Shown here piece by piece: positions 1 to 6,779 of a stretch of 27,027 nt of DNA (position 1 is the first letter of the stretch; every line of letters starts with the position of its first letter). A program made the translations under genes and the position numbers. The DNA comes from Christensenella sp. UBA7584 (GTDB taxonomy: Bacteria > Bacillota > Clostridia > Christensenellales > UBA1242): positions 10,368 to 37,394 of the forward strand of contig DLKQ01000036.1 in assembly GCA_002477805.1 (NCBI GenBank), written 5' to 3'. The notes beneath the pieces are model-generated. The model ran no database searches. It had not been told where the DNA came from and saw nothing but the letters and a program-made list of their open reading frames with translations.

Positions 1-659
1 ACCAAAAGTTTGTTTCGTCTCAAATCAACAAGTGCTTTTTGCAGAGTCGAATTTGCAAATTCGGCTTCACGCTTTAGCGAATCACCAACCTCTTTTTCAG
101 CACTTTTTTTAACAAGTCTAACAAGCCCCATAAAAAGCGATTTTATATCCGCATCAGACAAAAATTCCTTTTTCCTTTCCATCTTGACAATGTTATCATT
201 TTTGTATGGGTTGCGTATTTCTATTCCTTTACTATTTAAGTCTTTCATAATTTTTAAAACTTCCTCTTTTTTATTCTTTATAACATTCTGATATTTATTT
301 TGGTATCTAGACATTAGCGACTTATCTCCATTAGCAAGGCCAATACAAGCACTCCTTACAGACCCACTATTTGATTTTAGAATTTCATATAAAACAAATT
401 TTTCATTTTCTGGAGAAAAATGTTTTTCTTTAAAAACCTTGGTTAAAAAACTTTTCTCCAAACCAAGACTTTCAAAAACATTTTTATTTCTAAAAAATTC
501 TTTTCTAACTTTGTAAAACCAGTTTCGCACGCTAAACGAATCTCTTGAGCTTTGCTTTGACCACTTTTTAAAAATTGCTGATAATGGTAAAACTTTATTT
601 TCAAAAACAAAGTTTAAAAACGCTTTAACCTCTTCAGATTGCCAACCAAAAAATTTCAT
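1..659 (-). CDS. Myb/RsfA-like regulator-type protein, partial (runs off left edge)
   Basis: An open frame of 219 codons has no stop before the left window edge, so the C-terminus is missing. The ATG at 659-657 is preceded by GAGGT about 8 bases upstream, which fixes the start. The N-terminus (MKFFGWQSEEVKAFL, then FSVRNWFYKVRKEFF near residues 42-56) has the spaced aromatic residues and the VRNWFYK element seen in Myb-like domains of RsfA-type prespore regulators. A second conserved-looking block (SVRSACIGLANGDKSLM) follows near residues 100-116. The rest is basic and helical. A DNA-binding role is inferred from pattern only; no closer family is recognised. It is divergent from the gene at 760, with about 100 bases between them. 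Confidence 0.7.
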   Translation of the reverse strand, partial: MKFFGWQSEEVKAFLNFVFENKVLPLSAIFKKWSKQSSRDSFSVRNWFYKVRKEFFRNKNVFESLGLEKSFLTKVFKEKHFSPENEKFVLYEILKSNSGSVRSACIGLANGDKSLMSRYQNKYQNVIKNKKEEVLKIMKDLNSKGIEIRNPYKNDNIVKMERKKEFLSDADIKSLFMGLVRLVKKSAEKEVGDSLKREAEFANSTLQKALVDLRRNKLL

Positions 660-759
660 AAAACTACCTCAACAGCGATTGTTGCCAGAAAATAAAATTT
701 TAAACAATTTAACATAATTTACAACTTAAAAAAATAAACTACTACAAAAGGGGAATTCT

Positions 760-1755
760 ATGAAAAGCATTTTTTTGCACTTTTTGGCAGATTTTCCTAT
801 TTTGCTAAAAGTGAATAACAATGAGCTTGGACTTATTGAAAATGACTGCGAAACACTTTCTGTTGAAATTTGTGGTGAGCAAGAAATTTTGGTAAGTGTT
901 TTTCCCATTGCAGAAAAGTCTATAAGTCCATCTATTCCATATCTTGCCAAAATCAAAATAGAAAATGGCGTACCAAAAAGTCATTGTCATTTTGTAGAAA
1001 TAACTGATTTTGAATGTGCAAATTTTGAAGTAAAAATTTTTCCTATGCCAATTTTAATTAACAAAAAACCAATCTTTTGTGACAGCATTAAACTAAGTGA
1101 TGAGCTTTTTATAAATGTGTTTAAAAGTGGACAAATGAGTATTGAAATTAATTTTAAAAATAAAGTTTATAAGTACGAACTTTGTGAAATTATTTCAGAC
1201 TACAAAGCAGAGTATTATACTCAAAATGAAACCAGTTTTTTAATTTTTCAAGGAAAAACAACCAAAAATCAACAATATTTAGTAATTTTTTCCAACTTTT
1301 TTTGCAATTTAGAAATTGTTGCCGATTACATTGAACGGACAAAAACAGAGTTGACAGTGCTAAATTATCAGCACGACATTGCGAGGCACGGCGTGGTTCA
1401 AAAATATAAACTAGAGCAAAATAGTTTTGTTTTGTGTGATGAATACACCGTATTTTTAGACACAACACCACATAGACCAACAGACCCCAAAATTATTCCT
1501 TGGGCTTTTGCTGAAGCCATAAATTTAGGCGATACAAATCTTGCAAGAACTTATCTTGAAAACGGACTCAGCAAAATGCTGAGCGATGAGCACCTACTCT
1601 CATTTTTTGGAGATTATAGCGAAATAAAATGGAATAAATACTCTAGCAAACCAAATACTGTCTGTTTTGTTTATGACCAAAATCCACGCAAAACAAAAAC
1701 TTTCAGTTTTGAAATTGTAAATGAAAAAATTTCAAATATTACTCAAATAGATTGA
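760..1755 (+). CDS. Hypothetical protein, beta-rich with NTF2-like C-terminus
   Basis: A 331-residue protein preceded by AAAGGGG six bases before the ATG. I do not recognise the family. The N-terminal two thirds is strongly beta-patterned, with alternating hydrophobic residues and many short charged turns, and has no signal peptide or clear membrane segment. The last 90 residues (WAFAEAINLGDTNLARTYL, LLSFFGDY, then two short strands) resemble the helix-plus-sheet pattern of NTF2/SnoaL-like domains. That similarity is inferred from pattern. Its TGA stop lies inside the -35 element of the promoter for the next gene, so the two metallopeptidases downstream can be expressed separately. Confidence 0.75.
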   Translation: MKSIFLHFLADFPILLKVNNNELGLIENDCETLSVEICGEQEILVSVFPIAEKSISPSIPYLAKIKIENGVPKSHCHFVEITDFECANFEVKIFPMPILINKKPIFCDSIKLSDELFINVFKSGQMSIEINFKNKVYKYELCEIISDYKAEYYTQNETSFLIFQGKTTKNQQYLVIFSNFFCNLEIVADYIERTKTELTVLNYQHDIARHGVVQKYKLEQNSFVLCDEYTVFLDTTPHRPTDPKIIPWAFAEAINLGDTNLARTYLENGLSKMLSDEHLLSFFGDYSEIKWNKYSSKPNTVCFVYDQNPRKTKTFSFEIVNEKISNITQID

Positions 1756-1780
1756 TTATTTTTTTAATTTTTTGTATAAT
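1752..1780 (+). promoter_or_regulatory. SigA-type promoter for the zinc peptidase pair
   Basis: TTGATT at 1752-1757 and TATAAT at 1775-1780 are separated by 17 bases. The -35 overlaps the stop codon of the upstream gene. The expected transcription start (about 1787) falls inside the AAAGGAG ribosome binding site (1785-1791) of the gene at 1798, so the leader would be extremely short. Confidence 0.6.
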
Positions 1781-1797
1781 ACACAAAGGAGAAAAAA

Positions 1798-2703
1798 ATG
1801 GATATTTGGTTAATATGCTCACTTGGGGTTGGCTGTTTAGTTTTACTACTTGTTTTTATTATTGTGTTTAGCGCCAAACAAAAGTTCGCACAGGTTCAAG
1901 CAATCCTAAAACCAATTGAAACGCAAAGCAATATGAGAGTTTGTGATGTTTGGGCAATTGAAAATAGTAACAATGAAAAATTTAGTGAAATAAATTTACT
2001 TGAATCAGGAAGTTATGCTTATTATCCAAGTTCTAAAATTGTTTCAATTGAAAAAGATTGCACTTATTCCAATTCTCTTTTTGATGTAACCGCAGTTGCA
2101 CACGAAATGGGGCACGCCAAAGCACATCTTGCCGGAAGTGCAAAATTTGGTCTCTGGTATGGCCTTACGCTTTTTGAAAAAGGTGTTTGCTGGGCAATTC
2201 TGCCACTATTTTTAATAGGTTTTGTTCTTTCATTTTTCTCTGATACTATAGGAAATATTGGCAAATTTTCAATGAACCTCTCAACCGCTTTTACTGTTAT
2301 GATTTTAATTTGTCGCGTAATTACAATTCCAACCGAAAAAGAAGCTTCAAAAATTGGAATAAAAATTCTTCAAGAAACCAATGGCTTAACCAAAAACGAA
2401 CTTGAAATGAGCAAAAAAATGCTTCAAGTTGCACTTTCAACCTATATTTTTGCATTTTATCAGCGACTTTTCGCAAACTTTATTCTTGCTAAAAAAATAT
2501 TTGTAAAAGTTTTTAAAATAAAGCCAAAAGTTAAAACTAGCAAAAAACAAACTAAAGAAACAAAAGAAATCTTGTCACTAATTCACACAATTGAGCAAGA
2601 TAACAAACTAAACGACCTTCCAATTCAAACACAAAATATTCAAGTAGAAAACGAAACAAACATCATTAAACGTCCACCGCTCGATGATGAAAAAGGAGAC
2701 TAA
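1798..2703 (+). CDS. YugP-like membrane zinc metallopeptidase, diverged paralogue
   Basis: A 301-residue membrane protein with AAAGGAG just upstream of its ATG. One N-terminal membrane segment (residues 4-25) is followed by a soluble loop carrying HEMGH (102-106) and His110, then hydrophobic segments near 128-147 and 162-177, and PTEKEAS with Glu180. This matches the YugP (Zn_peptidase_2) plan of HExGH, a second His four residues on, and a distal Glu in a TELDAS-type motif. The LTDxxxP segment that precedes the active site in canonical YugP is not recognisable, and a charged tail of about 60 residues (240-301) is extra. The gene is three bases from the canonical copy at 2706 and HExGH and Glu fall at the same residue numbers in both, so a tandem duplication with later divergence is likely. 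Confidence 0.85.
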   Translation: MDIWLICSLGVGCLVLLLVFIIVFSAKQKFAQVQAILKPIETQSNMRVCDVWAIENSNNEKFSEINLLESGSYAYYPSSKIVSIEKDCTYSNSLFDVTAVAHEMGHAKAHLAGSAKFGLWYGLTLFEKGVCWAILPLFLIGFVLSFFSDTIGNIGKFSMNLSTAFTVMILICRVITIPTEKEASKIGIKILQETNGLTKNELEMSKKMLQVALSTYIFAFYQRLFANFILAKKIFVKVFKIKPKVKTSKKQTKETKEILSLIHTIEQDNKLNDLPIQTQNIQVENETNIIKRPPLDDEKGD

Positions 2704-2705
2704 TT

Positions 2706-3428
2706 ATGGATTTTATGATAACATACTATGTTCTTGGAATAATCCTCATTCCTGGAATAATATTTGCACTTGTTGCTCAGATAAAGGTTCAGACAACATA
2801 TTCATCAATGTCTAAAGTTACAGCAAAATGCGGAAAAACAGCAAGTCAAATCGCACAAGAAGTTCTGAAAAAACACAACCTTGGACACATTAAAATTGAG
2901 CGAATATCAGGTCACCTCACAGACAATTTTAACCCCAAAACACTTGTAGTAAGTTTAAGTGAAAAAGTTTATGACGGAACAGATATTGCCAGCATTGGTA
3001 TTGCACTTCACGAAGTGGGGCACGCAATCCAGCACGCAGAAGATTATGGCCCAGCAAAACTAAGGCTAGCACTAGTTCCTATCCTCAACTTTTCATCAAG
3101 TTTTTTGTGGCCACTAATTTTTATTGGATTTATATTTAACTTTTTTGGTGGTTTTGATAATATTGTTGGAATTGTTTTTATTTGGCTTGGTGTTGCATTT
3201 TTCGCATTATCACTTTTGTTTACTCTAATAACACTTCCAACCGAATTAGATGCTTCAAAAAGAGCAAAACAAGAACTTGCAACTGGTTATATGGACGAGG
3301 AAGAACTCTCGGGTGCAAAGAAAGTTTTAACTAGCGCAGCAATGACTTATGTAGCTAGCCTTGTAATGTCTATTTTAACTCTTGCAAGATTTTTGCTCAC
3401 TATCGCAATGATGCAAAAAAGAGACTAA
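2706..3428 (+). CDS. yugP: YugP-type neutral zinc metallopeptidase
   Basis: A 240-residue integral membrane protease of the YugP/Zn_peptidase_2 family. It has an N-terminal membrane helix (residues 6-24), the conserved LTDNFNPKTLVVSLSE segment (71-86), the zinc site LHEVGHAIQH (101-110, His102, Glu103, His106), two hydrophobic segments (about 127-147 and 153-175), PTELDAS with the putative third ligand Glu180, and a final hydrophobic segment (212-235). Length and motif order match the family. The ribosome binding site AAAGGAG lies inside the end of the upstream paralogue and only two bases separate the genes, so they are translationally coupled. The substrate is unknown. A terminator overlaps the stop codon. 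Confidence 0.93.
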   Translation: MDFMITYYVLGIILIPGIIFALVAQIKVQTTYSSMSKVTAKCGKTASQIAQEVLKKHNLGHIKIERISGHLTDNFNPKTLVVSLSEKVYDGTDIASIGIALHEVGHAIQHAEDYGPAKLRLALVPILNFSSSFLWPLIFIGFIFNFFGGFDNIVGIVFIWLGVAFFALSLLFTLITLPTELDASKRAKQELATGYMDEEELSGAKKVLTSAAMTYVASLVMSILTLARFLLTIAMMQKRD

Positions 3429-3446
3429 CATATAGTCTCTTTTTTA
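3415..3446 (+). terminator. Rho-independent terminator after yugP
   Basis: GAGACT (3421-3426), a seven-base loop and AGTCTC (3434-3439), extended by A/T pairs and followed by six T. The stem overlaps the yugP stop codon. Confidence 0.9.
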
Positions 3447-3773
3447 TATTTTAAAAGTGGTTTTTGGGTAAATTTCATCCGTGTTACAATTTCTTGCAAG
3501 TAAAGTTTATTTCATAGAAACATAGCTAATATTTCTACCCACGAAAAATAACTAGACTTGCACTCTAAATAATATACAAATACAAATGATAATGAGTACT
3601 CGCTTGTCAACAACACAAACATACTATAAACTATTTTCTATTATTAAAAATACTAAGTAGTGTTAAATTATTTTTTTTCTAAAACGCGGGCTTAATCTAT
3701 AATTTTTGCTACTATCTACACAAAAAAGTGGGACTTACACGCAAAATATTATTGATTGAGTTCATATTTAATT
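3447..3773. other. Intergenic region between convergent genes, no gene seen
   Basis: An AT-rich stretch of about 330 bases between the yugP terminator and the 3' end of the ABC exporter. No ORF with a ribosome binding site, no tRNA and no U-tract terminator for the exporter could be seen. It may be decayed coding sequence, but nothing is recognisable. Confidence 0.5.
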
Positions 3774-5582
3774 TTAGATGTTTTCTGCTAAAAACATAGC
3801 TTTAAACTTTTTGTTACGGTTAAAAAGTTCATCAAAAGTTCCGGAGTCCACAATTTTACCCTCTTCAAGGAAATATATTTTGTCAACATTTTTAATTGTT
3901 GAAAGCCTATGCGCAACAATTATGATTGTACTTTTCCCCTTTAATTCATCTATGCTTTTTTGAATATCTTGTTGTGTAAAGTTATCAAGTGAACTTGTGC
4001 TTTCATCAAAAATTGTAATTGGTGTTTGTTTAAGTATTGCACGCGCTATTGCGAGCCTTTGCCTTTGACCACCAGAAAGTTTAATACCGCTTTCACCTAC
4101 TTTTGTGTTTACACCTTGTTTAAGACTGTCAACAAATTCTTTAAGTGACGATTTTTTAAGCACATCTTCAATTTCTTCATCTGTTGCATCTTTTTTTGCT
4201 AAAAGCAAATTTTCTTTGATGGACATATCAAATATATATGGAAATTGATTTACAAGTGAAATCGAATTTCTAAGCGTTTCTTTTGTTAAAGTTTTAACAT
4301 CAACACCATCAATTAAAACTTCGCCATCATCTGTTTCATACATCTTTGAAATTAAATTTAAAATTGTAGATTTACCACTCCCCGATTTACCAACAAATGC
4401 AACAGTTGTATTGTGTTTGATTTTAAAACTAAGGTTTGTAAAAATTTTATTTTCTGAAACCAGTGTTTTAACTTTCTTTTTGTTTTTGTCTTTTTTACTA
4501 CTATTTTTTTCGCTAGTTTCATAACTATATTCACGATAAGAATAATCAACTTTTTTAAATTCAATATCACCTTTTACGTTTTCAAGTTGAATATTTCCAA
4601 ATTTTTCCATTTCAAACTCGTCATCTTCAAAAAGTTCTTTAATTCGTGCATACGAAACTTTTATATCGGTTACAACTGTTGCAACAGCACCGTAAGAAAA
4701 CACAAACTGATAAACCGACCCACGCCAGCTGAATATAATCATTAATGTTGAAAAAGCAATCATTCCAGCATCCATAAAGCAAATTCCCAAGATTAAAAGC
4801 CCCCACATACCGATATCTATTATTGCATTTCTTGAAGCCCAAAAGTTGCAGTTAACTATATCTTTCTTTTTTGCTTTGTCATTATAGATTGAATATTTAA
4901 TTACAGATAATTCATTTAATTTGCTTTCTAAATTAAGTGATTTTATATCTTTCTCACTTTTAACAATTTCAGTAGTAATAGAATTTATTTCATCACGTGC
5001 ATTATTTTCGGCTTTCATATTTTTGGCACGTTGCTTATTTTTGAATTTTTCAAGAATAAAGCCAATAACGACCAGAACAACAATTCCGATTGATAAATAA
5101 ATATTTAAAAACGCAATATATATCACAACCGCAAAATATGACATAATATCAAGCCCAAGAAAAATTATATCACTAAATCCCACAATTAACTTTTCTGGGT
5201 CAGAAACAACACGTTGCACAAAAATACCGCTTCCGTGGTTCGAAAATGTTTTTGTGTTAAATTTAAACATTTGTTTTGCTATGTCACTACTTATATCTGT
5301 CATAATAAGCCTAGAATATTTATAAAAAATTATATTAAGAAAATACCAACATAAACGAAGTACAAATATTAGCGCAATTATGGTGACTCCAGTTATAATT
5401 GCAGTGTTTGTATCTGTTTCTGCCAGTTGTGTAACAAAATTTGCAATAATAATTGTTTCAAAGACAGTTAAACAAGACGCTACTACATTTAAAAGTATAA
5501 AAACAGCGATTGCAAATTTATATTTTGCAAAATATGGTTTTAACAAAAACCCTTTTTGCATTTGCTTTTTTTCTTTACACAT
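3774..5582 (-). CDS. ABC exporter, fused membrane and ATPase half-transporter
   Basis: A 602-residue type I exporter half that should work as a homodimer. The start is the ATG at 5582-5580, with GGAGG seven bases upstream; an upstream in-frame TTG at 5624 lacks such a site. The membrane domain spans about residues 20-310. The ATPase domain carries Walker A GKSGSGKST (398-406), Q-loop NQF (445-447), signature LSGGQ (502-506), Walker B with ITIFDE (522-527, catalytic Glu present) and an H-loop AHR (557-559). A lysine-rich insertion of about 20 residues (356-375) sits between the first ATPase strands and is unusual. The substrate cannot be told; lipid, drug and peptide exporters share this architecture. 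It stands alone, transcribed from 5754-5782 with a leader of about 165 bases. Confidence 0.93.
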   Translation of the reverse strand: MCKEKKQMQKGFLLKPYFAKYKFAIAVFILLNVVASCLTVFETIIIANFVTQLAETDTNTAIITGVTIIALIFVLRLCWYFLNIIFYKYSRLIMTDISSDIAKQMFKFNTKTFSNHGSGIFVQRVVSDPEKLIVGFSDIIFLGLDIMSYFAVVIYIAFLNIYLSIGIVVLVVIGFILEKFKNKQRAKNMKAENNARDEINSITTEIVKSEKDIKSLNLESKLNELSVIKYSIYNDKAKKKDIVNCNFWASRNAIIDIGMWGLLILGICFMDAGMIAFSTLMIIFSWRGSVYQFVFSYGAVATVVTDIKVSYARIKELFEDDEFEMEKFGNIQLENVKGDIEFKKVDYSYREYSYETSEKNSSKKDKNKKKVKTLVSENKIFTNLSFKIKHNTTVAFVGKSGSGKSTILNLISKMYETDDGEVLIDGVDVKTLTKETLRNSISLVNQFPYIFDMSIKENLLLAKKDATDEEIEDVLKKSSLKEFVDSLKQGVNTKVGESGIKLSGGQRQRLAIARAILKQTPITIFDESTSSLDNFTQQDIQKSIDELKGKSTIIIVAHRLSTIKNVDKIYFLEEGKIVDSGTFDELFNRNKKFKAMFLAENI

Positions 5583-5604
5583 AAAAAATCCTCCATATGT
5601 TAGA

Positions 5605-5670
5605 CACACGAAGGATAATTCCAAAAAAATTCCAAACTTTATGAATGAAAACAGAAAGGCACTTCGTATG
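5605..5670 (-). promoter_or_regulatory. Structured leader of the ABC exporter mRNA
   Basis: On the minus strand CATACGAAG (5670-5662) can pair with CTTCGTGTG (5613-5605): nine pairs including one G-U, ending just above the exporter's GGAGG (5594-5590). The same left arm overlaps a shorter GGCA/TGCC hairpin (5658-5672), so two alternative folds are possible. An 11-codon ORF (5674-5639, MAYEVPFCFHS) crosses this segment but has no evident ribosome binding site. A regulatory role is inferred. Confidence 0.35.
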
Positions 5671-5753
5671 CCATATTTAAAATAATGTTTTTTGTTGTTT
5701 TATTTAAAATTTGCACACCAATATCGCCCTCTCCCTTCAATAAATTCAATCTC

Positions 5754-5782
5754 ATTGTATCACAGATTTACAGCAAAGTCAA
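5754..5782 (-). promoter_or_regulatory. SigA-type promoter of the ABC exporter
   Basis: On the minus strand TTGACT (5782-5777) and TACAAT (5759-5754) are separated by exactly 17 bases. Transcription would start near 5747, leaving a long leader before the ATG at 5582. Confidence 0.75.
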
Positions 5783-5872
5783 AGTTAAATTTGAAAATCT
5801 TTAAAACTTTTTGATTTATTTCTGACACCACACTTCCAAAATATGTTTTAGTTATCCATATTTTTATGTAAC

Positions 5873-5902
5873 AATAAAAAAGAGAGAAAATTTCTCTCTT
5901 TA
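5873..5902 (-). terminator. Rho-independent terminator after hsp20
   Basis: The minus strand reads AAAGAGAGAAA then TTTCTCTCTTT, a self-complementary stem with almost no loop, followed by a T-run. It lies about 70 bases beyond the hsp20 stop. Confidence 0.85.
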
Positions 5903-5970
5903 ATAATATTAGTTTTAAATAGATTATAAAGCACTTTTAGTGCAATTCATTAATTGATATCAAGCCTTCA

Positions 5971-6417
5971 TTATTTAATTTCAATTCGACTTTGCTTTGA
6001 TGTGTGTTTTGGAACAAAAATGTTTAAAACACCATTTTCAAGTTTAGCATTAACCTCATTTTCATCAACATTGCCTACATAAAATGACCTGCTTGCAGAA
6101 CCGAATTTTCTTTCTCTGCGAACATAATTACCTTTTTTGTCTTTTTCATTAGTTTCTTCATTTTTGCTTGCTTTTATTGTAAGGTAACCATTTTCGACAT
6201 CAATTGAAACATCTTTTTTGTCGTAACCTGGAAGGTCAATATCAAATTCATATCCATTTTCAGTTTCTTTTACATCAGTTTTCATTGTGTGTTCCATTTC
6301 TCTAAGTTCTCTCTTGAAACTTGGAACCCCAAAAAAGTCATCGAAAAATGGTGTAAAAAACCCAAATTCTCTTTCGTTATTTTTAGTTTGAACATCTCTA
6401 CAATCATTTGTTTTCAT
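5971..6417 (-). CDS. hsp20: Small heat-shock protein (Hsp20/alpha-crystallin)
   Basis: A 148-residue ATP-independent holdase chaperone of the cytoplasm. The N-terminal arm is Phe-rich (FFTPFFDDFFG, residues 20-30). The alpha-crystallin domain spans about 45-138, with the family elements DLPGYDKKDVSI (61-72), GYLTIKA (76-82) and the near-terminal GVLNIFVPK (128-136). The tail ends in RIEIK, which provides the I-x-I motif used for oligomer assembly. GGGAGG precedes the ATG by eight bases. Control appears to be by HrcA: a CIRCE-like inverted repeat overlaps the promoter upstream. Single-gene unit, terminated at 5873-5902. Confidence 0.95.
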   Translation of the reverse strand: MKTNDCRDVQTKNNEREFGFFTPFFDDFFGVPSFKRELREMEHTMKTDVKETENGYEFDIDLPGYDKKDVSIDVENGYLTIKASKNEETNEKDKKGNYVRRERKFGSASRSFYVGNVDENEVNAKLENGVLNIFVPKHTSKQSRIEIK

Positions 6418-6450
6418 AGTTATATCCTCCCTTAACTTTTGATATATACA

Positions 6451-6478
6451 CTTTTAAGATGTGTTCTTTTCTTAAAAG
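6451..6478 (-). promoter_or_regulatory. 5'-terminal hairpin in hsp20 leader
   Basis: A perfect nine-base inverted repeat: CTTTTAAGA (minus strand 6478-6470), a ten-base loop and TCTTAAAAG (6459-6451). Its first base lies at the predicted transcription start (about 6479), so the mRNA would begin with this stem-loop. This fits a 5'-end stabiliser of the kind known for some Gram-positive mRNAs. It does not pair with the ribosome binding site, so an RNA-thermometer role is not supported. Confidence 0.55.
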
Positions 6479-6485
6479 CATGCAC

Positions 6486-6514
6486 ATTATAACACCAAGA
6501 TTTAGCAATGTCAA
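6486..6514 (-). promoter_or_regulatory. SigA-type promoter of hsp20
   Basis: On the minus strand a perfect TTGACA (6514-6509) and a perfect TATAAT (6491-6486) are spaced by 17 bases. The -35 lies within the CIRCE-like element, so bound HrcA would block polymerase. Confidence 0.88.
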
Positions 6515-6528
6515 GTGAAGAGTGCTAA
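6502..6528 (-). promoter_or_regulatory. CIRCE-like HrcA operator
   Basis: The minus strand reads TTAGCACTC, nine bases, CATTGCTAA. The CIRCE consensus is TTAGCACTC-N9-GAGTGCTAA: the left arm is perfect, the right arm matches at seven of nine, and the spacing is exact. CIRCE normally controls groE and dnaK operons through HrcA; here it sits on an hsp20 promoter. Confidence 0.8.
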
Positions 6529-6697
6529 TTTTTATAAAAAATTTTAGAAAAATAAGTTTACAAATTTGTTTATCTGTTCAAAAAGTAGGCAAAATAGGTA
6601 AAAAGTTTAAAACTGAATACTAAAACGCAAAACAAACAGAACTATTAGTGTAAGTTTCATAAAATTTAGCAAAATTTATAGATAATTTTTTGCATTT

Positions 6698-6767
6698 TTT
6701 ATCTTTAAATGCTATGGCATACTTTAGCATATAGCAGTCCGCGTTTAAATTTTTTTAGCACATTTAG
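6698..6767 (-). pseudogene. Decayed fragment of a second glycosyltransferase copy
   Basis: A 70-base stretch just past the glycosyltransferase stop repeats, in the same orientation, part of that gene (7479-7550). In the core (6698-6739 against 7479-7520) 38 of 42 bases are identical. Upstream of the core the fragment has two bases fewer, which breaks the frame. In the intact gene this segment encodes LNALKNNLSADCYMLKYAIAF. The rest of 6529-6779 shows no further similarity and no gene. Confidence 0.75.
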
Positions 6768-6779
6768 TTATAGTTTTAA

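Noticed and set aside
10..291. A 93-codon plus-strand frame at the left edge
   Set aside because: It lies opposite the partial minus-strand gene, which has a proper start and ribosome binding site, and its product is a Ser/Phe-rich antisense-type sequence.
3494..3505. Twelve-base word TTGCAAGTAAAG also present inverted at 19684-19695
   Set aside because: The match does not extend beyond twelve bases, which is near what chance can give in an AT-rich 27-kb window.
5582..5624. Upstream TTG start for the ABC exporter, giving 14 more residues
   Set aside because: The ATG at 5582 has GGAGG at seven bases; the TTG has no such site, and the extension crosses the leader stem.
6424..6478. RNA thermometer controlling hsp20 translation
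   Set aside because: The clear hairpin is at the 5' end and does not include the ribosome binding site; only a weak six-base repeat flanks the GGGAGG.
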